Shown: piece by piece, positions 37,971-46,758 of the stretch
How the letters are laid out: the number at the start of each line of letters is the position of its first letter
How positions within the stretch are numbered: position 1 is the first letter of the stretch
NCBI RefSeq assembly: GCF_018613655.1
Contig: NZ_JAGGPW010000011.1
Location: 35,831-91,613, forward strand
Length of the DNA stretch: 55,783 nucleotides
From: Planococcus sp. ISL-109
GTDB taxonomy: Bacteria > Bacillota > Bacilli > Bacillales_A > Planococcaceae
Direction: 5' to 3'
Notes under the pieces: model-generated
Told to the model about the DNA's origin: nothing
Seen by the model: only the letters and a program-made list of their open reading frames with translations
The model's database searches: none
Position numbers and translations under genes: made by a program

Positions 37971-39419
37971 TTAATAAGTCGTCAGCTTGAATAGCTTCTG
38001 AAAATTGTAGATGCCGCGCTGCCAGAACGTGAAGTCATCCTGATACTCTTCCACATCCAACGTATAGAGCGCGTCTTCATTGTTCCAAAGCCGCTCAAAA
38101 TAGTCATCCAACTCGCCGACCAACTCACTGTCCGTCGGTGCTTTGATCAGGATATCCGCTTCCAGGTTGTAATCCATCAGCGTTCGCTCTGTCAAATTCG
38201 CCGACCCGCCCATCACGACCGACTGCTCTTCCCCACGGATCATCACTGTTTTCGTATGGAACTGCCCGACTACTGGGTTGTACCAGCGCACTTCCAAAGA
38301 CTCTTCTGCATCATTTATCATTCCATGCACTACCGGCCGGTTCGGCAAACCAGTCTTTTCATTGCCGAATGCATTTTCGTTCGGATCGAGGATGAGCTGC
38401 ACTTCGACACCACGATTCGCCGCCTCCACCAAACTGTTGATTACATCTGTCTCAGATATATAGAACATTGCCATGTGGACACGATCGCCTTTTTCGGTAC
38501 TTTCGATATGTTTCAACAACTCTTTCAATACTTGCCTCTCGGTCACATACTGCACTTCATAATCGCCGGTTTGTTCAGGCATGCCAGCTCTCGGCAAATC
38601 CGGACCGCCAGATAGTTTCGAAACCGCTTCTTCGGCTTCAAGCATATCATCGAGCACCGGACCGCTGACGCGGAATGCCATATTGGCATGCAAACCGCTC
38701 GCATTATGCGGATTAGCGGAACTGACAATCGCTTCTTTTTCCGAAATCACGGTTTTTCGGTGATTTGCTTTGATGTTCATCAGCTTCATATAGGAAGCAA
38801 GCGTCATGTCAGGTGCATCGCTTGACATGCCGTTTGGAATCCAGCCATCTCCTTCATTATCGAACCACTGAAAAATCACCCGGTACAGCCCCGAATAGAG
38901 AGGCATCGAATCGCGCAATTTGTCGAGATCCGTAACAATCACTTCGACACCTTCCGCTTCTAATACTTCCAAAAACATACTCTCATAAGAGCCATAGCCG
39001 ATATTTATAGGATCGGTAATAAAATAAATCAGAAAATCAGGGTTTTCCTGCTTTTTTTCGATCAAATGATCGGTTAACCGTTCAGCAATTGCCGGATAAG
39101 ACGTCTCTGTATCGTTATAATTATCAAATAAAAACAGATCGAGTACTAAAAACTCGTCTGCATCCTCTATCAAACTGTGAATTTCATCAAAAATCTGTAG
39201 TTCATGCTCAAGCTCTGTTCCTTCTTTGTCTTGTGCATAGCTTAGGTCATAAATCATTTCTACTTGTTCAGCAGCATGCAAATCCCCGGCATACGAAACA
39301 CCTTCGGGCAATGGTTTGAATGTTTGCCAAGCAATAACAATAATATACATGGCTGCGAATACTCCAATAACTCCCATAATAACGCGCCGACGCTTGCTGT
39401 ATTTTCGAATTTCGCTCAT
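37971..39419 (-). CDS. Membrane-anchored phospholipase D-like protein
   Basis: A 482-residue protein with an N-terminal transmembrane helix (about 13-33), placing the rest outside the cell. Two PLD-type motifs are seen: HRK at 220-222 followed by SSAN, and HTK at 388-390 followed by GGSAN. The Asp usually found five residues after the Lys is missing from both (Glu and Arg instead). The family includes cardiolipin synthases and phosphatidyltransferases; the activity is not certain. The start at 39419 is set by GGGGCGAGG. It lies downstream of an ECF sigma gene with a terminator between. Confidence 0.82.
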   Translation of the reverse strand: MSEIRKYSKRRRVIMGVIGVFAAMYIIVIAWQTFKPLPEGVSYAGDLHAAEQVEMIYDLSYAQDKEGTELEHELQIFDEIHSLIEDADEFLVLDLFLFDNYNDTETSYPAIAERLTDHLIEKKQENPDFLIYFITDPINIGYGSYESMFLEVLEAEGVEVIVTDLDKLRDSMPLYSGLYRVIFQWFDNEGDGWIPNGMSSDAPDMTLASYMKLMNIKANHRKTVISEKEAIVSSANPHNASGLHANMAFRVSGPVLDDMLEAEEAVSKLSGGPDLPRAGMPEQTGDYEVQYVTERQVLKELLKHIESTEKGDRVHMAMFYISETDVINSLVEAANRGVEVQLILDPNENAFGNEKTGLPNRPVVHGMINDAEESLEVRWYNPVVGQFHTKTVMIRGEEQSVVMGGSANLTERTLMDYNLEADILIKAPTDSELVGELDDYFERLWNNEDALYTLDVEEYQDDFTFWQRGIYNFQKLFKLTTY

Positions 39420-39485
39420 TTTATCCTCGCCCCTTTGCTTCATTATAATCACAAGAGCAGCAGAAAAATATAAGTTATTATTCCA

Positions 39486-39515
39486 CAAAAAAATCAGCCA
39501 TCGATCGGCTGATTT
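39486..39515 (-). terminator. Terminator after the ECF sigma gene
   Basis: Stem AAATCAGCC...GGCTGATTT around TCGA, followed by TTTTTTTG on the minus strand. Confidence 0.85.
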
Positions 39516-39527
39516 CGGAAATCACTT

Positions 39528-40064
39528 CTATACAACGACGACATATTCACGTGTCCGCACATCTTCTATGAGCATATCTTTTAATCGTTGCTTGCCTCGG
39601 TGCAAGCGGGATTTAACGGTGCCGATCGACACTTTCATCGCTTCTGCAATTTCCACAAGCGAGTATTGATGAACGTAGAAATAAACAATGGTCGTGCGGT
39701 AAATCGCATCCAACTCAGAAATTTTGTGGCGGATCATGATAGAGACATCTTGCTTTTCCAAAAGCTCGGCAGTTCCTGTCTCATCTGTTGGAATCAAGTC
39801 GAGAAGCGAGACATCCAATCCTTCCGGCTGATTGGCGATATGTTTGCTGCGGCGTACATTTTTGCGGTAGCGGTCACGGAATGTGTTCATGCAAATGGTC
39901 GTCAACCAGGCTTTGGCATGGTCGACTTCGGCGATTGATGATTCGTAACGGACCACTTTCAGCCATACTTCCTGCATTAAATCTTCAGCTTCTGCTTTAT
40001 TGCGAGTCAATTTCAAACATAAATGATAGATATATCGGTTGTATTCGGCATACAGCTCTTCCAT
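39528..40064 (-). CDS. ECF-type RNA polymerase sigma factor
   Basis: A 178-residue extracytoplasmic-function sigma factor. Region 2 spans about 5-75 (LTRNKAEAEDLMQEVWLKVV, with the conserved DLMQEVW). A variable linker follows, and region 4 is about 108-165 with the helix-turn-helix SLVEIAEAMKVSIGTVKSRLHRGKQRL (given as SLVEIAEAMKVS and GTVKSRLHRGKQ). No anti-sigma gene is next to it. GGAGG is 8 nt before the ATG. It is monocistronic. Confidence 0.92.
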   Translation of the reverse strand: MEELYAEYNRYIYHLCLKLTRNKAEAEDLMQEVWLKVVRYESSIAEVDHAKAWLTTICMNTFRDRYRKNVRRSKHIANQPEGLDVSLLDLIPTDETGTAELLEKQDVSIMIRHKISELDAIYRTTIVYFYVHQYSLVEIAEAMKVSIGTVKSRLHRGKQRLKDMLIEDVRTREYVVVV

Positions 40065-40147
40065 CGGTGTTTCCTCCGTCCGTTGATCTTATGCCCTTAT
40101 TGTGCCTGAGATTTAACTTACGCTCTATCGTTTCCTCTTTCAGTCTC

Positions 40148-40163
40148 CTTACAATGTTGTAAG
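40148..40163. promoter_or_regulatory. Perfect palindrome upstream of the sigma gene
   Basis: CTTACAA-TG-TTGTAAG is a perfect 16-bp palindrome, 84 nt upstream of the ECF sigma start and just beyond the neighbouring gene's terminator. It has the form of an operator; the regulator is unknown. Confidence 0.45.
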
Positions 40164-40168
40164 AAACG

Positions 40169-40200
40169 AAAAACCGGCTCATTGACGCTGAGCCGGTTTT
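40169..40200 (-). terminator. Terminator after the CorC/HlyC-type gene
   Basis: Stem AAAACCGGCTC against GAGCCGGTTTT, followed by a T tract on the minus strand. Confidence 0.88.
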
Positions 40201-40220
40201 TCTATCGGATTTATGGGACC

Positions 40221-41474
40221 TTACTGCTTTGCTTGCTGTTCTTCTGCTTCAGCAATTTTCGACATCGTCAAACGTTCGATCCGGTTTCTGTCCATTTCGT
40301 TGACTGCCACGTGCAAATTACCGTAAGTAAACTCTTCGCCAACTTCAGGAACATGGCCGAGCTGCTGCATGACAAATCCAGCAATCGTATCATGATCTTC
40401 CGGCACTTCGACTTCGAACATTTCATTGACATCTTCGATTTCGAGACGGCCGTGGCAAGTCAATTGTGTCTCGGTCATTTCAAATACGAGTTCATCATCT
40501 TCCGCGTCCGTTTCGTCTTCGATATCCTGGCCGATCATTTCTTCGATAATGTCTTCATGCGTGACAATCCCAAGGGTTCCGCCATACTCATCCAAAATGA
40601 CGGCCATGTGCTTTTTCTTGGCCATCATCAATTTGAATACTTTCTCGACGCTGACCGACTGCACGACAAACAATGGGTTATCATCCATCAATTCCACCAG
40701 CGTCAAATTCGGGTTCATCGACCATTCGATCAATTTTTTCGAATAGAACAAACCGACAACATTGTCCATGCTCTCTTCGTAAACCGGATAGCGAGTATAG
40801 GAGGAGTCCAAGATCAAGTCGCGTACTTCTTCATAAGTCCACTCGATGGAAATCCCGACCGTATCTGTCCGGTGAGTCGACATGACATCCGAAACGTCTT
40901 TATGTGGAAAATCGAGCACTCCTTTGATGCGCTCTGATTCGTCCGCTTCGAAAGTTCCTTCAGTGGACGCGATATCAACCATTGTCCGCAGCTCTTCTTT
41001 CGTCATGGTCGCTTCTTTCACGCTGCCTTTTGAAATGATGCGGATGAAGATGTTCGTGAATTGCGCGAGCAGCCATGTGAGTGGCTTGAACAAAACAACG
41101 AGCACCGCGATAATCGGCGCAACGATATAAGCAACTTTGTCAGCGAAAGTCGCAGCGATGGTCTTCGGCAACACTTCCCCGAAGATAATGAGGATAATTG
41201 TTAAAATGGCCGTTGCCAATCCGACTTCCCATCCTTCTGTGATAGCGATGGTGGTTACGAGTGTCGGCAGCATGATATTGGATATATTATTACCGATCAA
41301 AATAGTCGTGATCATCCGGTCCGGCTTCGCGATTAATTTTTCGAGCTTTTGGGCTTTGATATCCCCCTGCTCCGCGCGAAGATGGACCTTCATCCTATTT
41401 ACTGCCGTAAGAGCCGTTTCGCTTCCCGACAGGAAAAACGACATGATCAGAAATAATGCCAATGCGATAAACAA
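40221..41474 (-). CDS. CNNM/CorC-HlyC family membrane protein
   Basis: A 417-residue protein with an N-terminal DUF21 membrane domain (about 1-165; opening FFLSGSETALTAVNRM), a CBS-domain pair (about 190-320; RYPVYEES, then ILDEYGGTLGIVTHEDI) and a C-terminal CorC_HlyC domain (about 335-410). Characterised relatives export Mg2+ or affect its homeostasis. A TTG start is used, with GGAGG 8 nt upstream. It is divergent from the dipeptidase gene. Confidence 0.9.
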   Translation of the reverse strand: MFIALALFLIMSFFLSGSETALTAVNRMKVHLRAEQGDIKAQKLEKLIAKPDRMITTILIGNNISNIMLPTLVTTIAITEGWEVGLATAILTIILIIFGEVLPKTIAATFADKVAYIVAPIIAVLVVLFKPLTWLLAQFTNIFIRIISKGSVKEATMTKEELRTMVDIASTEGTFEADESERIKGVLDFPHKDVSDVMSTHRTDTVGISIEWTYEEVRDLILDSSYTRYPVYEESMDNVVGLFYSKKLIEWSMNPNLTLVELMDDNPLFVVQSVSVEKVFKLMMAKKKHMAVILDEYGGTLGIVTHEDIIEEMIGQDIEDETDAEDDELVFEMTETQLTCHGRLEIEDVNEMFEVEVPEDHDTIAGFVMQQLGHVPEVGEEFTYGNLHVAVNEMDRNRIERLTMSKIAEAEEQQAKQ

Positions 41475-41555
41475 ATTTACTTCCTCCAGTGATATACTTA
41501 AAAAATTTTTCCGAACTGTTTCCGTACCATCAATAATACCACAGCATTTTTCCTC

Positions 41556-41588
41556 TTGTCGAAAAGGACAACTTGGCTATGCTATAAT
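41556..41588 (+). promoter_or_regulatory. Dipeptidase promoter with TTGTC/GACAA dyad
   Basis: TTGTC-GAAAAG-GACAA (41556-41571) precedes an extended -10 box TGCTATAAT (TATAAT at 41583-41588). The outer dyad resembles that in the tdh leader at 16819-16839. Confidence 0.45.
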
Positions 41589-41624
41589 TTCCACATACTA
41601 AAAATACTGGAAAGCAGGGATTTT

Positions 41625-43001
41625 ATGAACGCCACTCAAATCGATAAGTACTTCAAAGATCACCGCCAGGATCATCTAGAAGAATTGAAAAACTTTTTAC
41701 GCATTCCTTCTGTCAGCTCCCTTTCCGAGCATAAAGCCGATATGCAAAAAGGCGCAGAATGGCTTATTAAGTCATTGACCAAAACAGGCCTTGAAAATGT
41801 CAGCATCGATGAAACGGAAGGCCATCCGGTCGTTTATGCCGACTGGCTCCATGCCGAGGGCAAACCGACAATCCTCGTCTACGGACATTACGATGTCCAG
41901 CCGGTCGACCCGCTCCACTTATGGGAAACACCGCCATTCGACCCGCACGTGCGCGACAATAAACTGTATGCACGCGGCGCGAGCGACGACAAAGGCCAAG
42001 TGTTCATGCACATGAAAGCAGTCGAAGCTTTGCTCCAGTTGAACGGTGAACTGCCGGTCAATATGAAGTTCATTTTAGAAGGCGAAGAGGAAATCGGCAG
42101 CCCGAGCTTGCCGAAATACGTCGAAGACAATAAAGACAAGCTTGCTGCGGATATCATCGTCATTTCCGACACCGGCATGCAAGGACCCGGTCTCCCTGCT
42201 GTATGTTACGGACTGCGCGGGCTTGCCGGCGTCCAAATCGATGTTAAAGGGCCAAAAGGCGATCTGCACTCTGGCCTTTATGGCGGCGCGGTCCAGAATC
42301 CGCTTCATGCCATCGTGGAAATCCTCGAGTCGTTCCGCGACAAAGAAGGCGTCATTCAAGTCGACGGTTTTTATGACGATGTGCGCGCTGTATCGGACGA
42401 AGAGCGTGCAGAATTTGCCGCACTCGCCTTTGATTTGGAAAAGGAAAAAGCTGCGCTCGGCATTACAGAAGACTTTGGGGAAAAAGGTTACTCTTTCGTC
42501 GAACGCACTTGGATCCGCCCGACACTCGAAATCAACGGCATCACCGGCGGCTTTTCCGGAGAAGGCATCAAAACCGTACTGCCGGCTGAAGCCAGTTCCA
42601 AAATTACGTGCCGTCTTGTGCCGGACCAGGACCCGGACGACATCATCGCTAAGCTAAAAACCCACGTCGAAGCGCATAAACCCGTGGGTGTCACGGTCGA
42701 CATCACCGAATTCGACAAAGGCAAGCCATTCCTGACCCCTTACGACCATCCGGCCATCCAGGCAGCCGGCCGTTCGTATGAAAAGATTTACCAAGTGCCG
42801 ACAGCATTTACACGCATGGGCGGTTCCATCCCGATTGTCGCGGCCTTCGATGAAATTCTTGGATTCCCGGTTGTTCTGATGGGCTTTGGCCTCGCTTCCG
42901 AGAATTTCCATGCACCGAATGAGCATTTTCATTTGGAGAATTTCGATAAAGGACTCCGCGTCATCAGCGATTACTTATTTGAAGCATCAACGCTTGCCTA
43001 A
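41625..43001 (+). CDS. M20 family dipeptidase
   Basis: Cytosolic zinc peptidase of the ArgE/DapE/CNDP-like M20 group, 458 residues. Metal and catalytic motifs: YGHYDVQPVD near residue 88, GASDDKG near 121, EGEEEIGSP near 150 and DTG near 181, with a lid domain at about 210-370. The GDLHSGLYGG segment near 210 is typical of carnosinase-like dipeptidases. The start ATG at 41625 follows AGCAGGGA. Confidence 0.92.
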   Translation: MNATQIDKYFKDHRQDHLEELKNFLRIPSVSSLSEHKADMQKGAEWLIKSLTKTGLENVSIDETEGHPVVYADWLHAEGKPTILVYGHYDVQPVDPLHLWETPPFDPHVRDNKLYARGASDDKGQVFMHMKAVEALLQLNGELPVNMKFILEGEEEIGSPSLPKYVEDNKDKLAADIIVISDTGMQGPGLPAVCYGLRGLAGVQIDVKGPKGDLHSGLYGGAVQNPLHAIVEILESFRDKEGVIQVDGFYDDVRAVSDEERAEFAALAFDLEKEKAALGITEDFGEKGYSFVERTWIRPTLEINGITGGFSGEGIKTVLPAEASSKITCRLVPDQDPDDIIAKLKTHVEAHKPVGVTVDITEFDKGKPFLTPYDHPAIQAAGRSYEKIYQVPTAFTRMGGSIPIVAAFDEILGFPVVLMGFGLASENFHAPNEHFHLENFDKGLRVISDYLFEASTLA

Positions 43002-43004
43002 AAT

Positions 43005-43038
43005 GGATCATGGCCTTCCCGCATCGGGGAGGCCATTA
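43005..43038 (+). terminator. Terminator after the dipeptidase
   Basis: Stem ATGGCCTTCCC against GGGGAGGCCAT with a short loop, followed by TACTTTTCT. Confidence 0.75.
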
Positions 43039-43076
43039 CTTTTCTAGCGGAAGCATTTACTTGTTGGAGGGATACG

Positions 43077-43652
43077 ATGGTTATTTTGTATTGGATATGT
43101 TCTTATTTGCTCGGCACCGTGTTGACGGCTCTTTTGGTAGGCAAGTGGACAGGCGTCGACTTGACTACTTCGGGCAGCGGCAATCCAGGAGCGCGGAACG
43201 CTTTTTCCGTTATCGGAAAGCGGGCTTTTTTGCTGGTCTTTTTGGGCGACTTCCTGAAAGGCTCACTCGTCGTATGGGCGGGGCTTTGGCTAGATTTCTC
43301 CCTGCTCTCGATTGCTACCGCAGGTCTCCTTGCAGTGGTCGGCCATATGTTCCCGGTCTGGCAAAAAGGCCGGGGTGGAAAAGGCATCTCGACTTTTGCC
43401 GGGGTGGCATTTTGGCTGACGCCGGATTTGTTTTTGGCGATGCTTGTGATGTCTTTCGCTTTTTATCCTTGGCTGAAAAGCACCACGTTATCGATGTTGG
43501 CTGGATTTAGCGTGTTCTTTGCCGTGTCGTTTGCGTTACAGGTGCAATCGGTCGTTTGGCCATTGTTTCTCGCTATTATTATTATTGTGATTCGCCATAA
43601 AAGCGATATTCGAGTGTCTTTTGAAAACCGTTTCCCTTCAAATAAGCCTTGA
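43077..43652 (+). CDS. PlsY-like acyl-phosphate:glycerol-3-phosphate acyltransferase
   Basis: A 191-residue integral membrane protein of the PlsY family, which acylates glycerol-3-phosphate from acyl-phosphate. Motif 1 reads GSGNPGARNAF (usual form GATN), motif 2 GDFLKG, and motif 3 GHMFPVWQKGRGGKG. About five transmembrane helices and a basic C-terminal tail are present. The changed motif 1 suggests a second, diverged PlsY rather than the main copy. GGAGG stands 6 nt before the ATG. A fatty-acid-binding DegV gene follows after about 100 nt. Confidence 0.85.
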   Translation: MVILYWICSYLLGTVLTALLVGKWTGVDLTTSGSGNPGARNAFSVIGKRAFLLVFLGDFLKGSLVVWAGLWLDFSLLSIATAGLLAVVGHMFPVWQKGRGGKGISTFAGVAFWLTPDLFLAMLVMSFAFYPWLKSTTLSMLAGFSVFFAVSFALQVQSVVWPLFLAIIIIVIRHKSDIRVSFENRFPSNKP

Positions 43653-43755
43653 TTAGGCTCTTTATTATTCATTGCCGCCCAATAATGCTATGACGTAAAT
43701 ATTATCCATGTTATAGTTTTATTATTCAAAATACTTAATAGATAGGAGTTTTTAC

Positions 43756-44619
43756 ATGAAAAAGCCAATAGCATGGATTATGGACACGACAGGATACGTT
43801 ACAGAAGAGTTTAAAGCACATCCCGATGTTTATATTGTGCCGCTGAATATCCATTTCGGATCAGAGGAATTTGTAGATGATGGGGTCGATCTCACCAACG
43901 ATGAGTTGTATGCACGCATGAAAAGCTCAAAAGATTTCCCGAAAACTTCCCAGCCCTCTGCCGGAAAATTTGCAGAGCTCTATGAAAAGCTGAAAGAAGA
44001 GTACGAATGCGCTATCGCAGTCCATGCTTCAGCTAAACTGAGCGGTACGATCGCTTCCTCTATGACAGGAGCTGAAATGACAGACTTTAAAGTGTATACG
44101 GTCGATTCTTTAGCGCTGTCTTACGGCCTTTCTGGTCTGGTGGAACGAGGTCTTGCGTTGCAGGGGCAAGATCTGGCAGCAGCAGAAATCGCAGAGCGCC
44201 TCGAGCAGGAAACAGCCGATTTCCGCAATTTCATCCTAATCGGCAATTTGAGTCAATTGTATAAAGGCGGCCGGATGAGCGGTGCGCAATATTATATCGG
44301 CAGTGTCTTGAAAATCAAGCCAATTGTCCAACTTACCGGGAAAGGCGAGCTCGAACCAATCGACAAAGTCCGTTCCCACAAGAAAGCGCTTTCTTATTTA
44401 CTCGAACGCGCCAAAAAAGATCATGAGGAATACGGCATCAGCCATTTCCAGGTGATGCACGGCCATATTCCTGAACAGGCGGAAGAATTGAAAACGGAAA
44501 TTTTAAAGTTCGCGCCTGAAGCTCAGGTGCTGATCGGCAACCTCAGTTCATCCCTGGCAGTCCACGCGGGAGAAGGAACACTAGCATTCATGTGGAGAAA
44601 ACCGCCGCAGCACGCATAA
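43756..44619 (+). CDS. DegV family fatty acid-binding protein (FakB-like)
   Basis: A 287-residue EDD-fold protein. FakB members hold a fatty acid for phosphorylation by the kinase FakA. The headgroup-binding TSQPSAG is at 64-70, followed by ASAKLSGT near 91-98, VDSLALSYG near 116, and SQLYKGGRMSG near 173. A late His/Arg segment VRSHKKAL is near 215. TAGGAG precedes the ATG. The neighbouring PlsY-like gene uses the acyl-phosphate that FakAB makes, which suggests a joint role in lipid synthesis from free fatty acids. Confidence 0.88.
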   Translation: MKKPIAWIMDTTGYVTEEFKAHPDVYIVPLNIHFGSEEFVDDGVDLTNDELYARMKSSKDFPKTSQPSAGKFAELYEKLKEEYECAIAVHASAKLSGTIASSMTGAEMTDFKVYTVDSLALSYGLSGLVERGLALQGQDLAAAEIAERLEQETADFRNFILIGNLSQLYKGGRMSGAQYYIGSVLKIKPIVQLTGKGELEPIDKVRSHKKALSYLLERAKKDHEEYGISHFQVMHGHIPEQAEELKTEILKFAPEAQVLIGNLSSSLAVHAGEGTLAFMWRKPPQHA

Positions 44620-44715
44620 GAAAAAAGTCTTTCGGCCCATCTTCCGGCTTTTTTAAGGGAAAATCTGGGGATTTCTGATACAATAAGAGCATATGAAGAC
44701 AGTGAGGTGGATTCT

Positions 44716-45735
44716 ATGCAACATATTGAGCGGGAACTTACAGACCACGTTAAATTATGTGATGCCAAGGGCCACTTGAATCCAAACGCAATCGGTTACG
44801 CCAAGAAACCTTTAATTGAATGCAACTTGAAAGGCAATTTCATGCGTAAGAAAAAATGGAATTATTGGTGCGTCTTCGGTGATGAAATCGTTTTTTCCGC
44901 TACCATTTGCCATTTGGATTATGCCGCTGTCTGTTTTGTCTATTTCCTCAATTACGAAACGCAGCGCTTTTTCGAAAAAACTATCATGGTGCCTTATTCC
45001 CGGCATTTGCGCTTGTCCGAAAGCGTATTGGATACATCCTTATTCCGCAGTGAGGCGCTGACGATCCAATCCATTTACGAAGATGGCACAACCCGTATGT
45101 CCGTTGACATTCCAGAGTTCGACGGCGAAAACTTGCAGGCTTCTATTGTCATCAACCACCCGAGCGATATGGACTCCCTCAATGTCGTGATTCCTTGGAA
45201 CCGCCAGACTTTCCAGTTCACGGCCAAACACCATGCACTGCCGACTTCAGGCATGGTGAAAATCGGATCGCAACGCTATAATTTTGATGAACTCGATAGC
45301 TTTACTGTGCTCGATTACGGACGCGGTGTGTGGCCACGTGAAGCGGTCTGGAACTGGGCAATGGCGTCTCAACGTTCGCTCGGAAAAGTGATCGGCTTGA
45401 ATTTCGGCGGCAAGTGGACCGACGGCACCGGCATGACGGAAAACGCCTTTTTCGTCAATGGACGCATGACCAAAATCAGTGAAGATGTGCTTTTCCGCTA
45501 CGATTCGAAAGACTTCAAAAAACCGTGGTTGATTCATACGAAGCTTACTGATGACGTCAAACTGACATTTTCACCTTTTTATGAGCGCGTCTCCATATCG
45601 GGTGCGCGGCTCGTGAAATCCGAAGTCCATCAACTATTCGGCTATTACAATGGATACGTCCGCTACGCTGACGGCAAGAAATTAAAGATCCACCAATTGC
45701 TCGGATCGATCGAAGAACATTATGCAAAATGGTGA
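44716..45735 (+). CDS. DUF2804 family protein
   Basis: A 339-residue protein of the DUF2804 family; the function is unknown, though the fold is probably a large beta structure related to lipocalin-like enzymes. Conserved features include WNYWCVFGD near residue 49, RGVWPREAVWNWA near 206 and GGKWTDGTGMTENA near 232. No signal peptide or membrane helix is seen. The ATG at 44716 is chosen with GTGAGGTGG upstream; GTG at 44707 is possible. It follows degV by about 95 nt and ends with a strong terminator. Confidence 0.85.
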   Translation: MQHIERELTDHVKLCDAKGHLNPNAIGYAKKPLIECNLKGNFMRKKKWNYWCVFGDEIVFSATICHLDYAAVCFVYFLNYETQRFFEKTIMVPYSRHLRLSESVLDTSLFRSEALTIQSIYEDGTTRMSVDIPEFDGENLQASIVINHPSDMDSLNVVIPWNRQTFQFTAKHHALPTSGMVKIGSQRYNFDELDSFTVLDYGRGVWPREAVWNWAMASQRSLGKVIGLNFGGKWTDGTGMTENAFFVNGRMTKISEDVLFRYDSKDFKKPWLIHTKLTDDVKLTFSPFYERVSISGARLVKSEVHQLFGYYNGYVRYADGKKLKIHQLLGSIEEHYAKW

Positions 45736-45755
45736 ATCAACTGATCACTCCATCC

Positions 45756-45803
45756 AAAAACCGCCTCACCCATGTCGTGTAGACAGGGATGAGGCGGTTT
45801 TCT
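45756..45803. terminator. Terminator after DUF2804 gene
   Basis: Stem AAAACCGCCTCA...TGAGGCGGTTTT with an inner CCC/GGG pair and T residues beyond. It also lies at the end of the leftward 56-residue gene. Confidence 0.88.
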
Positions 45804-45972
45804 ATTTTTGCTCGATGTGTTTCGCTGGTTTCTTCAAATGCGAATGCCAGGGCTTTCCGATAAAAAATATTGGAAACAAAAACAACCCGACAATAAACTG
45901 CCAGTGACTCAAACCACTAAAGCCGAGAATCAAAACTCCTACAAACCAAAGAATTAAAGCAAATGGCTTCAT
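45802..45972 (-). CDS. Small membrane protein coupled to GDPD gene
   Basis: A 56-residue protein beginning MKPFALILWFVGV and ending KPAKHIEQK. It has two predicted membrane helices (about 4-20 and 24-40) joined by a short SGLSHW turn, and a basic C-terminal tail. Its ATG overlaps the stop of the glycerophosphodiesterase gene (ATGA) and GGGGAA lies 6 nt upstream, so coupled translation is likely. It was not recognised as a known family. It may anchor or assist the neighbouring enzyme (inference). Confidence 0.75.
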   Translation of the reverse strand: MKPFALILWFVGVLILGFSGLSHWQFIVGLFLFPIFFIGKPWHSHLKKPAKHIEQK

Positions 45973-46679
45973 ATCAATTCCCCGTACATTTTTTCCGGAA
46001 AGTCGGTGAAAATACCGTGAACGCCGATTGCTTGCAATTGCTCGGCATAGTCCAGGCGATTGACCGTATACACGTAGACTTCACAACCTTTTCCAATCAA
46101 TTCAGCTCCGTGGCGAAGCGCATAAGGAAGCGAAAGGTGAAGCCTATTCGTTCCAACGGTCTTTGCATATTCCGCCATGCCGACAAGGATATTGGAAGCT
46201 AAAATCGCGCCCGGGACATGGCACGTATGGAGAGCTTGTTGGACATCGGGATGATTGAACGATGAAATGACAATCCGGCTTTTCATATCCCATGCTGCTG
46301 CTAGATCTACTACTTTTTTGACTGCCCCATCATATGGAAAGACATCCGTTTTCAGCTCAATATTCAGAACATGGCCTGTCTCCTCAAAAACTCCAAACAC
46401 TTCTTCTAATGTCGGGATGTTTACACCAGACCATTTTTCATCTTTCCAGCTGCCGGCATCCAGCTCTTTCACTTCTGCAAGTGCCAAATCTTTCACATAG
46501 CCTTGTCCATCCGTGGTCCGGTTCACTTTTTCATCGTGGATGACGACCAGTTCCCCGTCTTTCGATAAATGCACGTCAAGCTCCACGCCAAAAATCGGCA
46601 GTGCCGCCGCTTTTTGAAAAGCAGGCAAGGTGTTTTCCGGATGCGTGCCGGAGCTTCCGCGGTGCGCAAAAATCTTCAT
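45969..46679 (-). CDS. Glycerophosphodiester phosphodiesterase
   Basis: Hydrolyses glycerophosphodiesters to glycerol-3-phosphate and an alcohol. The 236-residue TIM-barrel protein has the catalytic HRG at residues 6-8, PENT near 14, the ELDVHLSKDG metal site near 33, and HDEKVNRTTDG with the second catalytic His near 48. It lacks a signal peptide, so it acts in the cytoplasm. AGGAGG precedes the ATG. Its end overlaps the start of a 56-residue membrane protein. Confidence 0.95.
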   Translation of the reverse strand: MKIFAHRGSSGTHPENTLPAFQKAAALPIFGVELDVHLSKDGELVVIHDEKVNRTTDGQGYVKDLALAEVKELDAGSWKDEKWSGVNIPTLEEVFGVFEETGHVLNIELKTDVFPYDGAVKKVVDLAAAWDMKSRIVISSFNHPDVQQALHTCHVPGAILASNILVGMAEYAKTVGTNRLHLSLPYALRHGAELIGKGCEVYVYTVNRLDYAEQLQAIGVHGIFTDFPEKMYGELI

Positions 46680-46758
46680 TGTATGCCTCCTGCCTTTAGA
46701 CGTCTGTGCGGATCTGCCAAAGTTCTGGGAAGAAATACTGATCCAGCACTTTTTTTAA

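Noticed and set aside
40085..40150. Autoregulatory ECF promoter upstream of the sigma gene
   Set aside because: A TGAAAG and a CGTA are present on the minus strand, but the spacing is about 14 nt rather than the usual 16-17, so it was not reported as a feature.
43010..43510. Plus-strand 166-residue frame overlapping the PlsY-like gene
   Set aside because: The PlsY motifs and the GGAGG site belong to the other frame; this one is a shadow.
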